A DNA stretch of 64,000 nucleotides from Alopecurus myosuroides (GCA_028641055.1 JAPCYS010000392.1:1-64000), one strand, 5' to 3'. Shown: positions 32,305-44,658, numbered from the stretch's first letter. A program made the numbers and translations. The notes: a model not told the origin generated them from the letters alone.

Positions 32305-33676
32305 AAACGTATCTATAATTTTTGATACTCCGTACTTGTTTTCTATCCAATACCTTTATGTTTTCACATGTTTTCCTTTATTTTCCTGATGTTTTCTGGA
32401 ATAACCCATTGACAAGATATCACCGCGCCAGTTCCAGTTTTCTGCTGTTTTTTTCTTGAGAAAAGTTGTTATGAAAATATTCTCGGAATTGGACGAAACA
32501 AAATCGCAGGGTCCTATTTTTTCCGGCACGTCAATGGAGTCCAAAGGAGACCTGGAGGAGGGCAATGAGGTGGCCACACCACCTGGTGGCGCCCCCTAGC
32601 CGCACCACCACATGGTGTGGGCCCCTCAAGAGCCCACCGACATCTCCCTTTTGCCTATTTATTCCCCCCGACGCAAAAACCTAAAATCAATCAGCCTCCA
32701 TCCACGAAAATTTCCGTAGCTCCACCGTCATCGAAGACAAGTTTCGGGGGACAGAAATCTCTGTTCCGGCACCCTGCCGGGACGGAGAATTTCCCCCAGA
32801 GCTATGTCCATCGAATCCACCGCCATCTTCATCGCCATTGCTGACTCCCATGATGAGGAGCGAGTAGTTACCCCCCAAGGCCGAGGGCTCTACCGGTAGC
32901 TATGTGATCATGAGCTTTGTAATCTAGTTGAATAAGTAGATGTTACTCTTCATCTATTATTGCTACTCAAGTGGTTTTATTAATGTGACCTACGAAGACA
33001 CCTTGTCCCACGATGTGAAGGTGACAGTGTGCGCACTGTGTGTGACTCTTAGTATAAAGTTTATATAATTTGTGTTGGATATCTCTATGAAATTGTGGTC
33101 TTTGTCTGGAACCATCTAGTGTTCTCAGGGTGACAGTGTGGGTTGCCTAGATGAGGAATGCGACTTTAAGGTGTGCTTTTGTAGCCCTATGCATTTAATA
33201 GGTGTTCGTTATCCAACCGGGGAGTGGTTCAGAGTAGCATAGTGAAGAGAAGATATTTATTTGTTCAATTACATTATCATTGTTGCGTGTCCACTAGTGA
33301 AAGTATGATCCCTATGCCTTGTTTCTAAGCATTGAAATACCGTTTAGAACCAGTTCTGCTACATGTTTGTGTTTTGCCATTTTAATTTCAGATTGCAATT
33401 ACCACTTATAATCATACATATTACTTGTATTTCACTATCTCTTCGCCGAACTAGTGCACAAATACAACTTACAATCGTATTAGGTGTGTTGGGGACACAA
33501 GAGACTTCTCGTATCTTAATTGCAGAGTTGCTTGAGAGGGATACATTTGATCTCTACCTCACTGAGTTCGATAAACCTTGGGTGATTCACTTAAGGGAAA
33601 CTTGTTGCTATTCTACAAACCTTTGCACTTTGAGGCCCAACACTGTCTACAAGAATAGAAACATGTGTAGACATCA
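32305..33676 (+). repeat. LTR fragment related to the LTRs at 40295-41910 and 45586-47192 (5' end missing)
   Basis: The sequence starts AAACGTATCTATAATTTTTGA, lacking the TGATACGTCTCC start of its relatives. It ends with ACTGTCTACAAGAATAG...AGACATCA, like the copy at 40295. The shared tail TTGGGGACACAAGAGACTTC lies at about 33490. No primer-binding site follows at 33677, so no internal region is attached. It is a truncated solo LTR in plus orientation. Confidence 0.85.
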
Positions 33677-33689
33677 ATAACCTCTCTTA

Positions 33690-35363
33690 TAGTATCCACA
33701 CATCCACTTGCGTCAACCCGCCAGCGTCCCGCCGTACAGAACTCGATGCTAACGAAGAGAGAACAATATTTCAGCGTAGATTTTGATTAGATCTATATGC
33801 GACGTATGTTCTCAATACATGCGAGATAGTGGGAGGGAGAGAGATAAATTAGAGCTAGGTCTGATTGGGAGATGACACTTGAAAAATCCAATTAGAAGAG
33901 TCTCTAATTCAACTAGAGAGAGAATAAACACGAAGGCCAATTGGTGCATTCCCCCCATGGGGGTTAGGAGTATATAACTATATATACTGAGAGGCAGTGG
34001 ACACCTTCCAAAGGGGGCTAGGCAGGCTTGGGGTAGCCAAGATTCCATTCCCACCATTTTATTTCCTTTTTTCCCTTTTAATTTTGCCTTTTTATTTTCT
34101 CGCCAAAATCAAACAAGACAGTTTTGGGGATGTTATGTGTCTTTCCTAGTGGGTCAGGCACCAATCCGGCCACACCATAAGTATTGTGGTGCCACTGTAG
34201 GCCCCCTCCGACACCCCCTATTAGGGTTTTCCCGAAACTCTTCCGGAATCATGTGACCCTTATAGATAAAAGCATAGATCTTATCAATTGATGTCAGGAA
34301 CATATTTTTCACATCCCGAGACATCTCATATCCTTCCGTTTCTCACTGAAACAATTTTTGCCATCTCCCGACGATATTTCTCTCTCATAGTAACTTCACC
34401 GGAACACTTCCAAATGACTCCCGAATTGTTCCTGTCACATCAGAATGACTCTGACCTTTATAAAAACCACTTAGACTATCATAACACTGTTAATCAAAGG
34501 TTGATATATGTTGAACGTGTGAACCTTAAATTTTTGGCAACACCCATACATGTTCGGGAACTCATGGACGCACATCATGGCCCATGTGTGTTCCCGAAGG
34601 ACGAAATAACCTTTTAATTAATCACTGCACTTATACCCTCAACTACACGATACCAACGACATCACGAGGTGAGACAATGTGCTCTAGTCTAATCAAAATC
34701 TTTGATCATAGCATATATTAAACTTGTCCCCATATCGTCCTATTTTCTCATACATATCACCGATGTCCCTGTGATAAATGACGATATGTAGGACCAGACG
34801 AATGGTTGACATCGGTGGTACCGAGAGGGCCCAGAGGATGTATCTCTCTATCGTCTCGAGGAGTTAAGTACTAACGATCTCAGTTCCATTACAAACTCCA
34901 GGTCATACCCAAATGTAAAAGTTATAATCTCCTATTACGGTAGATGGTTTAAGACATTTAGAGCATAAATGTCAAATGTGCGGTCACTAGATATTCTTAT
35001 TGTATACAAATATTAGCCAATGAAAACTCTATACTCACTTTGCTAAATCATCACAATTGTTTGTCTCTCAACAAGATCATATACTTGTGTCGGTCCAGTA
35101 CTATTGTTACTCTAACAATAAATCCTTATGGTTGCTAGACTTATAAAAGTCCATGATCAGGAAAATGTGGTCATCCTACAACACACACACTTATTTTAGA
35201 GAAAATATAAGGAATGTTCATATCATCACACCCACACATAGATTTTTCCTTTGAGTACTCAATATTCAAAAGTACCACATCGGTTATAGCGCGAAGATAT
35301 AAACTTAATAATGAACTTAGATGGAATAATAACTGAATATTATTGTCTCTAGGGAATATCTCC
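33690..35363 (-). repeat. Probable Copia (BARE/Angela-like) solo LTR, boundaries uncertain
   Basis: On the minus strand the right edge reads TGGAGATATTCCCTAGAGACAATAAT, close to the start of grass BARE/Angela LTRs (shown here abridged). The remainder has LTR-like composition, with TATA-like words at 33970-33990 and TTCCGGAA-type words. The left edge was set only approximately, next to the preceding LTR fragment, and no target duplication was found. The stretch 35364-35575 is unassigned. Confidence 0.5.
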
Positions 35364-35575
35364 AGCGAAAAATAATGGTTTGTTTATCACACTTGGATTA
35401 TAGTTTTAGTGTTTACATTATGTCAACTTGGTCAAGGAAATACTCTGTTTGTTAGAACTTAATACCAACAGATGCAAGCATAGAAGAGGTTTTGAGGTGG
35501 AGTATTAGTTATAGATGTGGTACACTAACGGTATATATATATTTGACGTAATTGTTGATCAACCTCCAGCCTTGT

Positions 35576-36420
35576 CTGGATGGTAGCGCTTGATTGAAGA
35601 GGTCTTATGGAAACCAATGCCCCTTTCCTTTGGGTTTAATAATACTCTCCCAAGACAGCTAGTGCACTTCCATGTGCCCTTCTTCATCACCCCACCAAAA
35701 ATCTCTGATCAGTCTCTCGTACTGATCGTAGAAGCTCGTGGTCATCTTGAACATGTCCATGGCGTAACTTGGCAGAGCCCGGGCCACTGATTTGATAAGG
35801 GTATGTTTGGCACTATGCGACATGAAACTCTCTGCCCAGTTGGTTAGTTTTTAGACGAATGTGGTCATGATTGGCTGGAATTGTGCCCCTTTCATTCTGC
35901 CATCCGGGGTGGGGAGTTTGAGGTACTTTTCTTCAAAGATGGAGGCAATGACTTGAAGAATGCTTTGGATAGAAGCTTGGGTGTTTTGAGCATGCCTTAC
36001 TAAAGAGGACTAAGAACTTACTTGCATTTAGTATTTGTCTGATGCACTACTGGAAACGGGATAATGATTCACGTAGACACTCGCCTTGTCAATTGTGGCC
36101 TTGAAGAGAATGTGGCAGTCGTATGCAAAGAGGAGATTCGAGATGCCAGGGGAACTCCTAGCAATAGTCAGTGGGGTGATTCTCCCCTCGATGGCTTCCG
36201 TCTTGAGGCTTTGAGTCAAAGCCTCGCCCACTAGCAAGACTAAATACAGGCTAAAAGCATCACCCTGCGGAGGCCATATGATGGCTTGAAGGAGTGCAAA
36301 GTGGCACCATTGATTCTAACATCGAAGGTAGCCGAGCGGACGCATGCCATCACCCATTATGTCCAAGTCTTGCTGAAACCCATCTTGAGTAACCGAGTGT
36401 TTTTTTCCAGGAAGGTAACC
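35576..36420 (-). pseudogene. LINE reverse transcriptase, C-terminal half (split copy, part 2)
   Basis: Read on the minus strand from 36420: ACVRSATFDVRINGATLHSFKPSYGLR, then LLVGEALTQSLKTEAIEGRITP and SPGISNLLFAYDCHILFKAT, where the usual FADD box has become FAYD. It ends with LPSYAMDMFKM...YERLIRDFWWGDEEGH near 35650. Stops and shifts interrupt it. It continues the fragment at 39283-40294, from which it is separated by the CACTA element 36424-39279. Confidence 0.85.
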
Positions 36421-36767
36421 GAGCACTGGTAGAAAAAAGGCCTTCCATACGCCCCCTTAAGTCCCCAAAATGTCCGAACCGTGACTAAAGGGGTCTTTAG
36501 TCGCGGTTCGGGAGGCGACCCGCGACTGAAGGTCTTGAGTGGCGGTTGGGGTAGCGCGCGGAGGGATTTAGTCCCCGTTGGTCTGGCCAGCCGCGACTAA
36601 AGGTCGGAACTGCTCGCCTCCCTGTCTTTAGTCCCGGTTGGCCTGGCCACCCGCGACTAAAGATCCAAACTGCTTGCCTCTCGCGCGGTTTTATTTCGCG
36701 AGCGAGAGGCAGAAGGCCATTGCTACAGTGTGCGGGCTCTCTGTTCTTTTTCCTCCACCAAGCAACC

Positions 36768-37502
36768 ATGGATTCTCCCGTTTGGAACGTTCTCCGTGTG
36801 CCCACACCATGCGGCAAGAATCTCCACGTGGCCTATACCAATAGATGCGAGAGGCTCCCCCAAGCTCTTAACTGTTTGGTCAATCTCTATGAAGCCGATG
36901 AACATCATAAGTTCTTCGGGCTTGATCTAGAGTATACAGCCAATCAGAAGGATGTGGCCGTCATCCAGATTGCCTACAAGGAGACTGTTTTGGTCTTTCA
37001 ATGAGCAAGGTACGCACACGTACAATCTCTTGTAGGATAGTTGTTGCATTTTCGATTTGTTGTTGCATTGGAAGAATACACGTGTTGCAACAAAATCTAA
37101 CACGTGTTCCATTTTTGTTGTTGCAGTAGTTCAAAGCAATCTCCAGAACTTGTTGATTTTCTTGTCAACAAGGGTTACGACTTCTGTAGCGTCGACATCA
37201 CAAATGACCGGCAGAAGTTTATGCGCACGTTGGGTATTGAGAACCTGAAGATTGCTTTGAACTACATTGATCTTCAGGACCTTATCCATTTTGATGTGCT
37301 GTACGCGCACAAGACCGGGATGGCTCATATGGCAACTGCCTTCATCCACCAGGACTACAAAACCATGAAGAGTTGTTTCCCCTCGAGGAATCACATGTAT
37401 TGGGGGAAGAACCCACTTGACCGGATCAATCTCGAGTATGCAGCAATAGATGCATACGTTGCCTTCGAGTTGTTCCGCATCTACTCTTCGGAGCTCGAGT
37501 AG
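36768..37502 (+). pseudogene. 3'-5' exonuclease (DEDDy, WRN-like) captured by the CACTA element; exons 36768-37009 and 37127-37502
   Basis: Two exons joined across a GT/AG intron (37010-37126) encode about 205 residues of a DnaQ-fold exonuclease that would remove nucleotides from 3' ends. Exo I is FFGLDLEYT (Asp, Glu), Exo II is in NYIDLQDL (Asp), and Exo III is NLEYAAIDAYVAFEL (Tyr-x3-Asp); all four acids are present. The upstream strand DVAVIQIAYKETVLVFQ is well kept. A single TGA at 37002-37004 replaces the Trp expected after VFQ, eight bases before the donor, which would stop translation after 78 residues. No other lesion was seen. Host relatives form a grass family of short nucleases. 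Confidence 0.85.
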
Positions 37503-38409
37503 ATGTTGTTTGTGTACCGCATCTATGTACCGCTATGTTGCGTTCGATATATGTAATGGATACATTATGTAATGGATATATGTCTTTCTATTAATTCCTA
37601 TATTATTTCTATATTAATTCCTAGCTATATTATTTCTATATTATGTAATGGATATATGTACCGCTATGTTATGTAATGGCTCAAATAAAATCACGGGTTA
37701 AACATAGCACAAAATTTACTAAAGCAATCACACAAAGATCTAGCTCACACACAATTCCAAAATAATAAAACTAGAAAGTAACAAATGCTAGTTCCATTTT
37801 TATTTGGGTTTCCAATCATGCATACACTTTCTAAGGTAGATGTTCTGCAAGCAAACAACCTAATATCAAGTCCTAACACTCTATACAAGCTAGAAAACAA
37901 GATAATATCAAACACACATTTCAAAACAAACAAAAACACATCAAGAAAACAAAACAGAAAAACTACTGTTTCTATATCTGTTCACCAAAAATAAATCTAG
38001 AGCTCCAAAAATTAATCTAAGCCAGGAAAACATAGATCTAGTCAATACCAAACTCATCCAGTTGGATTTACTTCAAAATTCATTTTTGAACTCATTCTAA
38101 AAATCATAGAAGAGCCTACTGGTCTTTTATTAAAAAGGATGGTATTTTCGTTTGGTTGCGGACCTTGATGTGAGGCTAAGTGCTATTGATAGATCTTTTC
38201 AATATCTATCCAGAACATTTTAGTTTGTCCATTTTGGTTATGTATTTTAAAAGTTAGGTTCAAATCATTCTCACAGATAGCCATTGCCAAAACAGTTCTT
38301 GTGTCCAAAATAATAGTCCAAAGTTGGATCTGCAAATTTATATGGTTTAGATTTCATATGGTTTGGTTCATGAAGTTTATCAGATTTTATTTTGCATTTA
38401 GGAAAGGGG
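37503..38409. other. Non-coding interior of the CACTA element
   Basis: AT-rich sequence after the exonuclease stop, with no recognisable coding sequence. TAATGGATA / ATGTACCGCTATGTT words recur at 37525-37680 and may be the remains of the captured gene's 3' UTR. Confidence 0.45.
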
Positions 38410-38636
38410 AAAATGAATTAGTTTTATTTTTATGAATTTTTTTGATATATTATTTGTATTTTTAAGATTTTAAAATGAATTAGTTTTATTTTTCTAAATA
38501 TTTTGATATATTATTTGTATTTTTAAGATTTTAAAATGAATTAGTTTTATTTTTCTGAATATTTTGATATATTATTTATATTTTTAAGATTTTAAAATGA
38601 ATTAGTTTTATTTTTCTGAATATTTTTTAGAAATAA
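38410..38636. repeat. Tandem repeat, about 61-bp unit, 3.7 copies
   Basis: The unit starts AAAATGAATTAGTTTTATTT at 38410, 38472, 38533 and 38594, giving periods of 62, 61 and 61. Copies differ at a few bases (TCTAAATA / TCTGAATA). It is very AT-rich and lies inside the CACTA element between the exonuclease and the 5S-like segment. Confidence 0.92.
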
Positions 38637-38811
38637 TACAAATTAAAAAGTTAATGTTTATTTATTTATTCAAAACTATTAATTACATCATTACTTTTGT
38701 TTATTAAAAGATTTATTTGAAATTCAGACAATAAAGAAATGTGGCATCGACCAACATGTTAATAGGATTGATATGATACTAGTATCATATACATGCGTGC
38801 GAAACACTTGG

Positions 38812-38900
38812 ATGCGGGACGGGATGGAACTCGGAAGTTAAGCGTGCTAGTGCTAGAGTAGTGGGAGGATGGGTGACCGAGCGGGAAGTTTGACCACGAG
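38812..38900 (+). other. 5S rRNA-derived segment within the CACTA element
   Basis: The stretch AACTCGGAAGTTAAGCGTGC, then AGAGTAGT, then GGATGGGTGACC and GGGAAGTT follows plant 5S rRNA through its 3' two-thirds, with mismatches. The internal pol III control elements are kept in place: box A AGTTAAGCGTGCT at 38836-38848 and box C GGATGGGTGACC at 38867-38878, 31 bp apart as in 5S genes. The 5' third and the exact 3' end are absent, so it is not a 5S gene. Confidence 0.82.
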
Positions 38901-39282
38901 TAAGTAATTTGACTAGAGATAATTGTAGTTAGACACTAAGCAAATAATAAAAATTCTGAAAAAAAAGGGAGTGAAAAATTGGAGTGAAAAAAAGGAGTAA
39001 AAAAAGAGAGTGAAAAATTGGAGTGAAAAATAATTAGAAACCCAAATGAATTAAAGAAATAACTAAATAGCCTGTAGTCCCGGTTCGTGTCAAAAACCGG
39101 GACTAAAGGTCCTCCCGCCTCCGGCGCACGCCAGCTGCCCACGTGACGGATCTTTAGTTGCGGTTCGTAAGAGGCGCGACTAAAGGGGGGGCCTTTAGTC
39201 GCGCATATTTAGTCCCGGTTGCACGGCCGGGATTAATGGCCTTTGCGAACCGGGACTAAAGGCCTATTTTCTACCGGTGGAG

Positions 39283-40294
39283 TGTTTTTCCAGAAAGCCC
39301 CGGTCCACTATGTCGTAGGATTTGGAAAGGTCCGGCTTTGTAAGCGCAATGGGAGTTATTTTGTCGAGGTAAGAGCACTGCACAGCCGGTTGACCAGAAA
39401 TTTGGATATGATCTTGTCGGTCACCTTGCAAAGACTAATAGGTCTGAAGTCTACGAGGCTCTCTGTGTTGTTACATTTTGGGATTAAGACTATGACAGTC
39501 TCGTTGATTCCTTTGGGCATTTGGCTGGTCTTGAAAAAAACTTCACTGTCGGGGCCACTTCCGAACTCACACGGCCTAGTTTCTTTGGAAGAATCTGGTA
39601 GACATCCCGTCCGATCCAGCTTTAATGGGCCCAATTTAAAACAATGCGTCACTTATTTGCTTGTCTAAAAATGTCTTGCAAAGCTCGTGTGCTGATTTCT
39701 TTGGTGATCCGGGAATGCAGCTATTGAACCATTAATTTCATCCAGCTTAGTCCTCCATATCTTTGCAGTCTTATGATTCCCATTTATAGCTCTTAGTATT
39801 TTGGTCCTATTCTTTGGTAGCTTCCAGGTTACCTTTGTATGAAAGTATTTTGTATTTTTGTCCTCATCTTTCAGCTAGTCAACCCTTGAGCATTCACGCT
39901 GCATCATTTCCTCGCGGTGGAGGATTCCATCCAGATCAACTGAAGCATGTTGATGGCCTCACTGCGCCATGTGATTTAGGTTTTTTCCATAGACCGCTGA
40001 TTTTATGCCTAGGGCTTTTCACTTTCGTCGTCACATTTCTAAAACTTTCCTTGCTCCAATCCTTCAGGTGATTACGAGTGCAATACATCTTCTTCTTTAG
40101 GTCAGTGAGGGAGTGAGCTTGTGGGGATGTGCCCCAAGCATCCTAAATTACTGCTGAGAGATTTGGGTCTCTTTCCCACATGTATTTGTGCATGATTGCC
40201 TTCTTCGACCTTGCAGATTCTTAATCCTTCTCGTATTGTATAAGCAAGGGCAAGTGATCGGATCGAGTGGAAGGAATATGGGTGACCAGAGCAT
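39283..40294 (-). pseudogene. LINE endonuclease end and reverse transcriptase N-terminal half (split copy, part 1)
   Basis: Read on the minus strand from 40294: DALVTHIPSTRSDHLPLLIQY (end of the endonuclease domain), a helical linker, NTKYFHTKVTWKLPKNR, then the RT blocks MPKGINETVIVLIPKCN, DFRPISLCKVTDKIISKFLVNRL. Many stops are present. The preceding endonuclease residues (WSARFP) continue at 47193-47227 across the large LTR element, proving that the latter inserted into this LINE. Confidence 0.85.
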
Positions 40295-41910
40295 TGATGT
40301 CTCCGCACTCTTCTATTCTTGTAGACAGTGTTGGGCCTCGAAGTGCATAGGTTTATAGAACAGTAGCAAGTTTCCCTTAAGTGGATCACCCAAGGTTTAT
40401 CGAACTCAGGGAGATAGAGGTCAAAGATATCCCTCTCAAGCAACCCTTCAATTAAGATACAAGAAGTCTCTTGTGTCCCCAACACACATAATACAATTGT
40501 CAGTTGTATAGGTGCACTAGTTCGGCAAAGAGAGAGTAAAATCCAAGTAATATGGATTATAATAAGTGATCATAGCAATCTGAAATAAAAATGGAAGCAA
40601 GCAAACATGTAGCAGAACAGTCGGAAAACGGTGTTTCAATGCTTGGAAATAAGGCCTAGGGATCCTAGTTTCACTAGAGGACACTCTCAACAATGATCAC
40701 ATAAATGAATAACTAGATATCTTCTCTCACTATGCTACTCTTAACCATTCTCCGGTCGAATAACAACACCAGTGCATGCGTAGGGGTTTAACATCACTCC
40801 TCGGAGTAAGCACTTTCCCAACCAAGTAACCCCCATGCTATCACCATGGGACCCAAATGGTTCCACGCAAACACCATAATTTCATATGGTTATCCAACAC
40901 AAAATATAAATATAATGCTAAACCACACGGTGCACACACTGTCACCTTTACACAGTGATCTAAGCGTTTACGAAGATCTCATAACAGATAATGAACACCA
41001 ATCAATGCGTAGGGCTGCAAAAAGCATTCCTTGAAGTCTATATTCCCTCTCTAGGGCACCCCACGCTGTCACTATGGGCGCCCTAAATTAGTACTAAACA
41101 AACACCACAATTCATAGAGGAGACACACACGATGTGCACACTGTCACCTTCACACCGCGATACAAGGTGACTCCAAAGTTCATATTAATAAAGCACTTGA
41201 GTAGCAAAAGATGAAGAGTAACATCAACAAATTCAAATAGATTACAAAGCTCACGATCACATATAGATCACACCATGGGAGAGAGAGATGAACCACATAG
41301 CTATCGGTAGAGTCCTCAGCCTCGGGGGAGAACTACTCCCTCCTCATCATAGGAGACAACAACGACGATGGAGATGGCGGTGGAGTCGATTGAGATGACT
41401 TCTGGGGGCACTTCCCCGTCCCGGCAGGGTGCCAAAACAGAGATTTGTCCCCCGAACTTTGTCGGTGGCGGCGGCGGAGCTACGGATGTATTTTGTGGAA
41501 AAGGTCGATGTGTTTAGGGTTTTCCCTCGGGGGAGTATATATAGGGGAAAGGGCGATGCTGGGGGTGGCTAGGGGTCCACACCACCAGGTGGCGCGGCGA
41601 GGGGGGACCCGCGCCACCCCATGGTTTGGCCACCCTATGGCCCCCCTCCGGGGCTCTTCGGGGCTTCTGGAAGCTCCTGGGACTTCTAAGACTTCTGGCT
41701 TTCGAATTTTCCAATTCCGAGAATATTTCCACAACAACTTTTCTGAAACTAAAAACATCAGAAAACATGGAACTGACTCTGTGGCATCTTGCTAATAGGT
41801 TAATCCCGGAAAACGTGTAAAAATGCTATAAAGAAGGGAGAAAACATGTAGAAATTGGCATAATATCATCATGGAGCATTAGAAATTATAGATACGTTGG
41901 AGACGTATCA
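40295..41910 (-). repeat. 3' LTR of the LARD-like element
   Basis: 1616 bp. In element orientation it starts TGATACGTCTCCAACGTATC at 41910 and ends GGAGACATCA at 40295. It matches the LTR at 45586-47192 along its length. Confidence 0.95.
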
Positions 41911-44658
41911 AGCATCCCCAAGCTTAGTTCCTACTCTTCCTCGAGTAGGTAAACGATAAAACACAATAATTTCTAAGGTGACATGCTACTAACATAAACT
42001 TGATCATTATAATGTAAAAGCATATGTAAGCTGAGATCGTAGAACCTTAAACACAAATATAATAGTAGAAGTTTAATAATGAAGCATAGCAATCACTTTG
42101 CATCAAGAAGAGTATCTAAAATAAAATATCATGAATACTAATGCAAAGAAAGATATACGTTTGTTTCAAGTATAGATAAATCATGGCAAAGTGGTATTTC
42201 GCTAGTCCTTAAGAGTGGGACAAAACATAAATGCCAAGACACCTTCAAAGTTCATGAGGAAGACTAGAGCAAATAATTTGAGAACAAACAATAGCACATC
42301 ATGAATCAATTATTGATGTTGATGGGACAAATGCACATAAAACTCAGAATGGCAAAAGTGCTCTCTCAATTGTGCATAAAGTTAGAAGATGGAGACTCAA
42401 CATAAAAGTAAAAGAAACTCCCTTCACAGAGGGAAGCAGGGATCACTCATGTGCTAGAGATTTTTATTTTTGTAAACAAGGTATTAAAAGTTTGATACTC
42501 CTCCCATCCATTTTTCACAATCCATGGCTAACCGAATCCTCGGGTGCCTGCCAACAATCACATACCATGGAGGAGTGTCTATATTTTAGGAGAGGTGTAT
42601 ACTAATGTCAACGAATGGTAAACAGAAAATACAGTACGTCACAAGCCAACTGGATTCACAAGAGCGGCTCCCATATGAAGGACGCAACTGGTATAGAAGG
42701 TCATCCCTCTTTCTCTTTTGTTTACACAATTATGCTTTGACTGATAAATCAGGGGCAAAAATAGTGAAGATAATTTGTTTGCATTAATTTGGGGCTGGGC
42801 ACCCCGCTGCCAGCTCTTCTATCATTTGGATAAGCGGATGAAGCCACTAGTCCAGGGTGTGAAATCCAATGAACAAGTGAGATAAAGATTCTCTGTTGAC
42901 GTCCTCATGAGCAAAAACAAGAACACAATACATGAGTAATTTTAAAAGTTTTAAAGGTAGCACATGAGCAATTTACTTGGAGTAGCAGTTAAATACCACA
43001 TGTAGGTAGGTATGGTGGACACAATGGGAAAACTTTGGTTTTAGGGAATTGGATGCACGAGTAGAGTTCATACTCAGTACAGGTGGAGGCTAGCAAAAGA
43101 CTGGGAGCGACAAATCAAGAGAGCATAAGAGCCATAATCATGCATAACGACATAAGCATCATTAATTAAAGCATAAGCGGTATCACAAGTTAAAAAACTA
43201 AGTGGTCATGGAGGCTATTCATGACTGGTTCGTAGTCATAAACATGGTGTGAGCATGCGCCAAGTCAACCAAATAGAACATTCGAAAGAGAATACCAAAA
43301 ATTGATGCTTTACTATGACAAGAACAACTCATGAATATTTCAAGACATATTAAAACACTCTTAGCTATTTGAGGCTATTCATGCTACTCAATAACCACAA
43401 GGATTTAAAACAAAATTAACATTTAGTATGGCATGAAAAAGTTCTAGCCACAGTCTATACAAGCTTCTACTTGCACTGTTATAAATTCTACTTCAAGCAG
43501 TAGTTTCTTTTCCCAACAAGCACCATACAAAATATGTTTTAACAAAAATTATCTACATGCTACAGCAAGAAAACATGAGAGTACTCACATAACACTACTA
43601 AAACTAACAGCTCTGAATAAGAGATGCATGAAAACAAAGGCTAAACGCAGTACTAGCAAAAAGTGAACACTCGCAGAACAATAAGAATGAAAACTAGAGT
43701 GTTCTAAGAAATGAAGTGGAGCGTGTCTCTCTCCCACACAAGTATGATAGGTTCCAGTGGTATTTATTACAGCAAAGAAAACCAAACAAACTTAAAACAA
43801 AAAATATAAAATACGCTCCAAGTAAATCACATAAGACGTGACTGAATAAAAATATAGTTTCAATAGAAGTGACCTGATAAATTGTTTATGAAGAAGGGGA
43901 TGCCTTGGGCATCCCCAAGCTTAGACGCTTGAGTCTTCTTGGAATTTTCTGGGATGTACCTCCAGGGTATCCCCAAGCTTAGGCTCTTCACTCTTCTTGA
44001 TCACGGCATATCATCCTCTTCTCTTGACCCTTGAAAACTTCCTTCACACCAAACTTCTCACAATCTTCATTAGCAACGTTAGTGCAATCGAAATAATAAA
44101 TTCACTTGGTTAAGTTTCAACACAAGCCTAACACTCATAAAAACATTAGCTACTGTCACAACTTCTTTTAAAACTCTTTTTCTCAAAATAACAACAAAAG
44201 AAAGAGATTAAGAGGCAAATGCAATTATTAGCAGAAATCGGTCAAAACATGACAACAAGTAAAGAGGATTTTTTTAGAAAATCTTCTGTTGCTCAAATCA
44301 AAAAGTGGTCCACTAAGAAAAGTTGCGTAATTAGCTTAGGAATAAGCACAAACAATTTCAGATCATTCTGATCTTTCAGGATTTTATACGACGTTTTACG
44401 GTGGACAGCATAAATCTGTTTTCTGCGCAGAAATCCGAAAACCAACTCCAATTTTCGTCAGAAACTTTACTTGGCACTACTAAAACATGAAAATAAAGAT
44501 ACAAATGAGTTGCTACAGAAGTATACAACCCCTTCACTCAAAGAAAACAGAGAAAAACAATGCAAAAATAAAAATATGGGTTATGTCCCAAGAAGTGATT
44601 TTCTTTAAAGCCTTTTAGCTAGGCATGATAATTTGAGAAGATGCTCACATGAGAAATA
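41911..44658. other. Non-coding interior of the LARD-like element
   Basis: A-rich sequence with no recognisable proteins apart from the small block at 43585-43785. The word ATCCCCAAGCTTA (purine-tract-like on the minus strand) occurs at 41913, 43911 and 43969, and as TTCCCCAAGCTTA at 45262. The first is the functional polypurine tract next to the 3' LTR. Confidence 0.6.
43585..43785 (-). other. Second conserved coding-like block in the LARD-like interior
   Basis: A 66-codon frame containing VGERHAPLHFLEHSSFHSYC is matched by the related element at 52620-52740 (VGEEHAPLYCSEHSSFHSYC), in the same orientation relative to each element. The frame starts at GTG or an internal codon with no clear ATG context. 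It may be a small peptide, or a conserved nucleic-acid structure that happens to be open. Confidence 0.4.

Larger units (their letters stand above)
36424..39279 (+). mobile_element. CACTA transposon, 2856 bp, non-autonomous, with GAG target duplication
   Basis: The left end is CACTGGTAGAAAAAAGGCC; the right end is the inverted complement of CACCGGTAGAAAATAGGCC. Both are flanked by GAG (36421-36423 and 39280-39282), a 3-bp duplication typical of CACTA. Subterminal words GTCGCGGTTCG / CGCGACTAAAGG and GTCCCGGTT recur at 36480-36680 and 39070-39280. No transposase is present. The cargo consists of a 3'-5' exonuclease-like gene (36768-37502), a 61-bp tandem repeat (38410-38636) and a 5S rRNA-derived segment (38812-38900). 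It inserted into a LINE. Confidence 0.93.

Noticed and set aside
38812..38900. A functional 5S rRNA gene
   Set aside because: The 5' third is absent and many positions differ from plant 5S rRNA; only the internal control elements are well kept.
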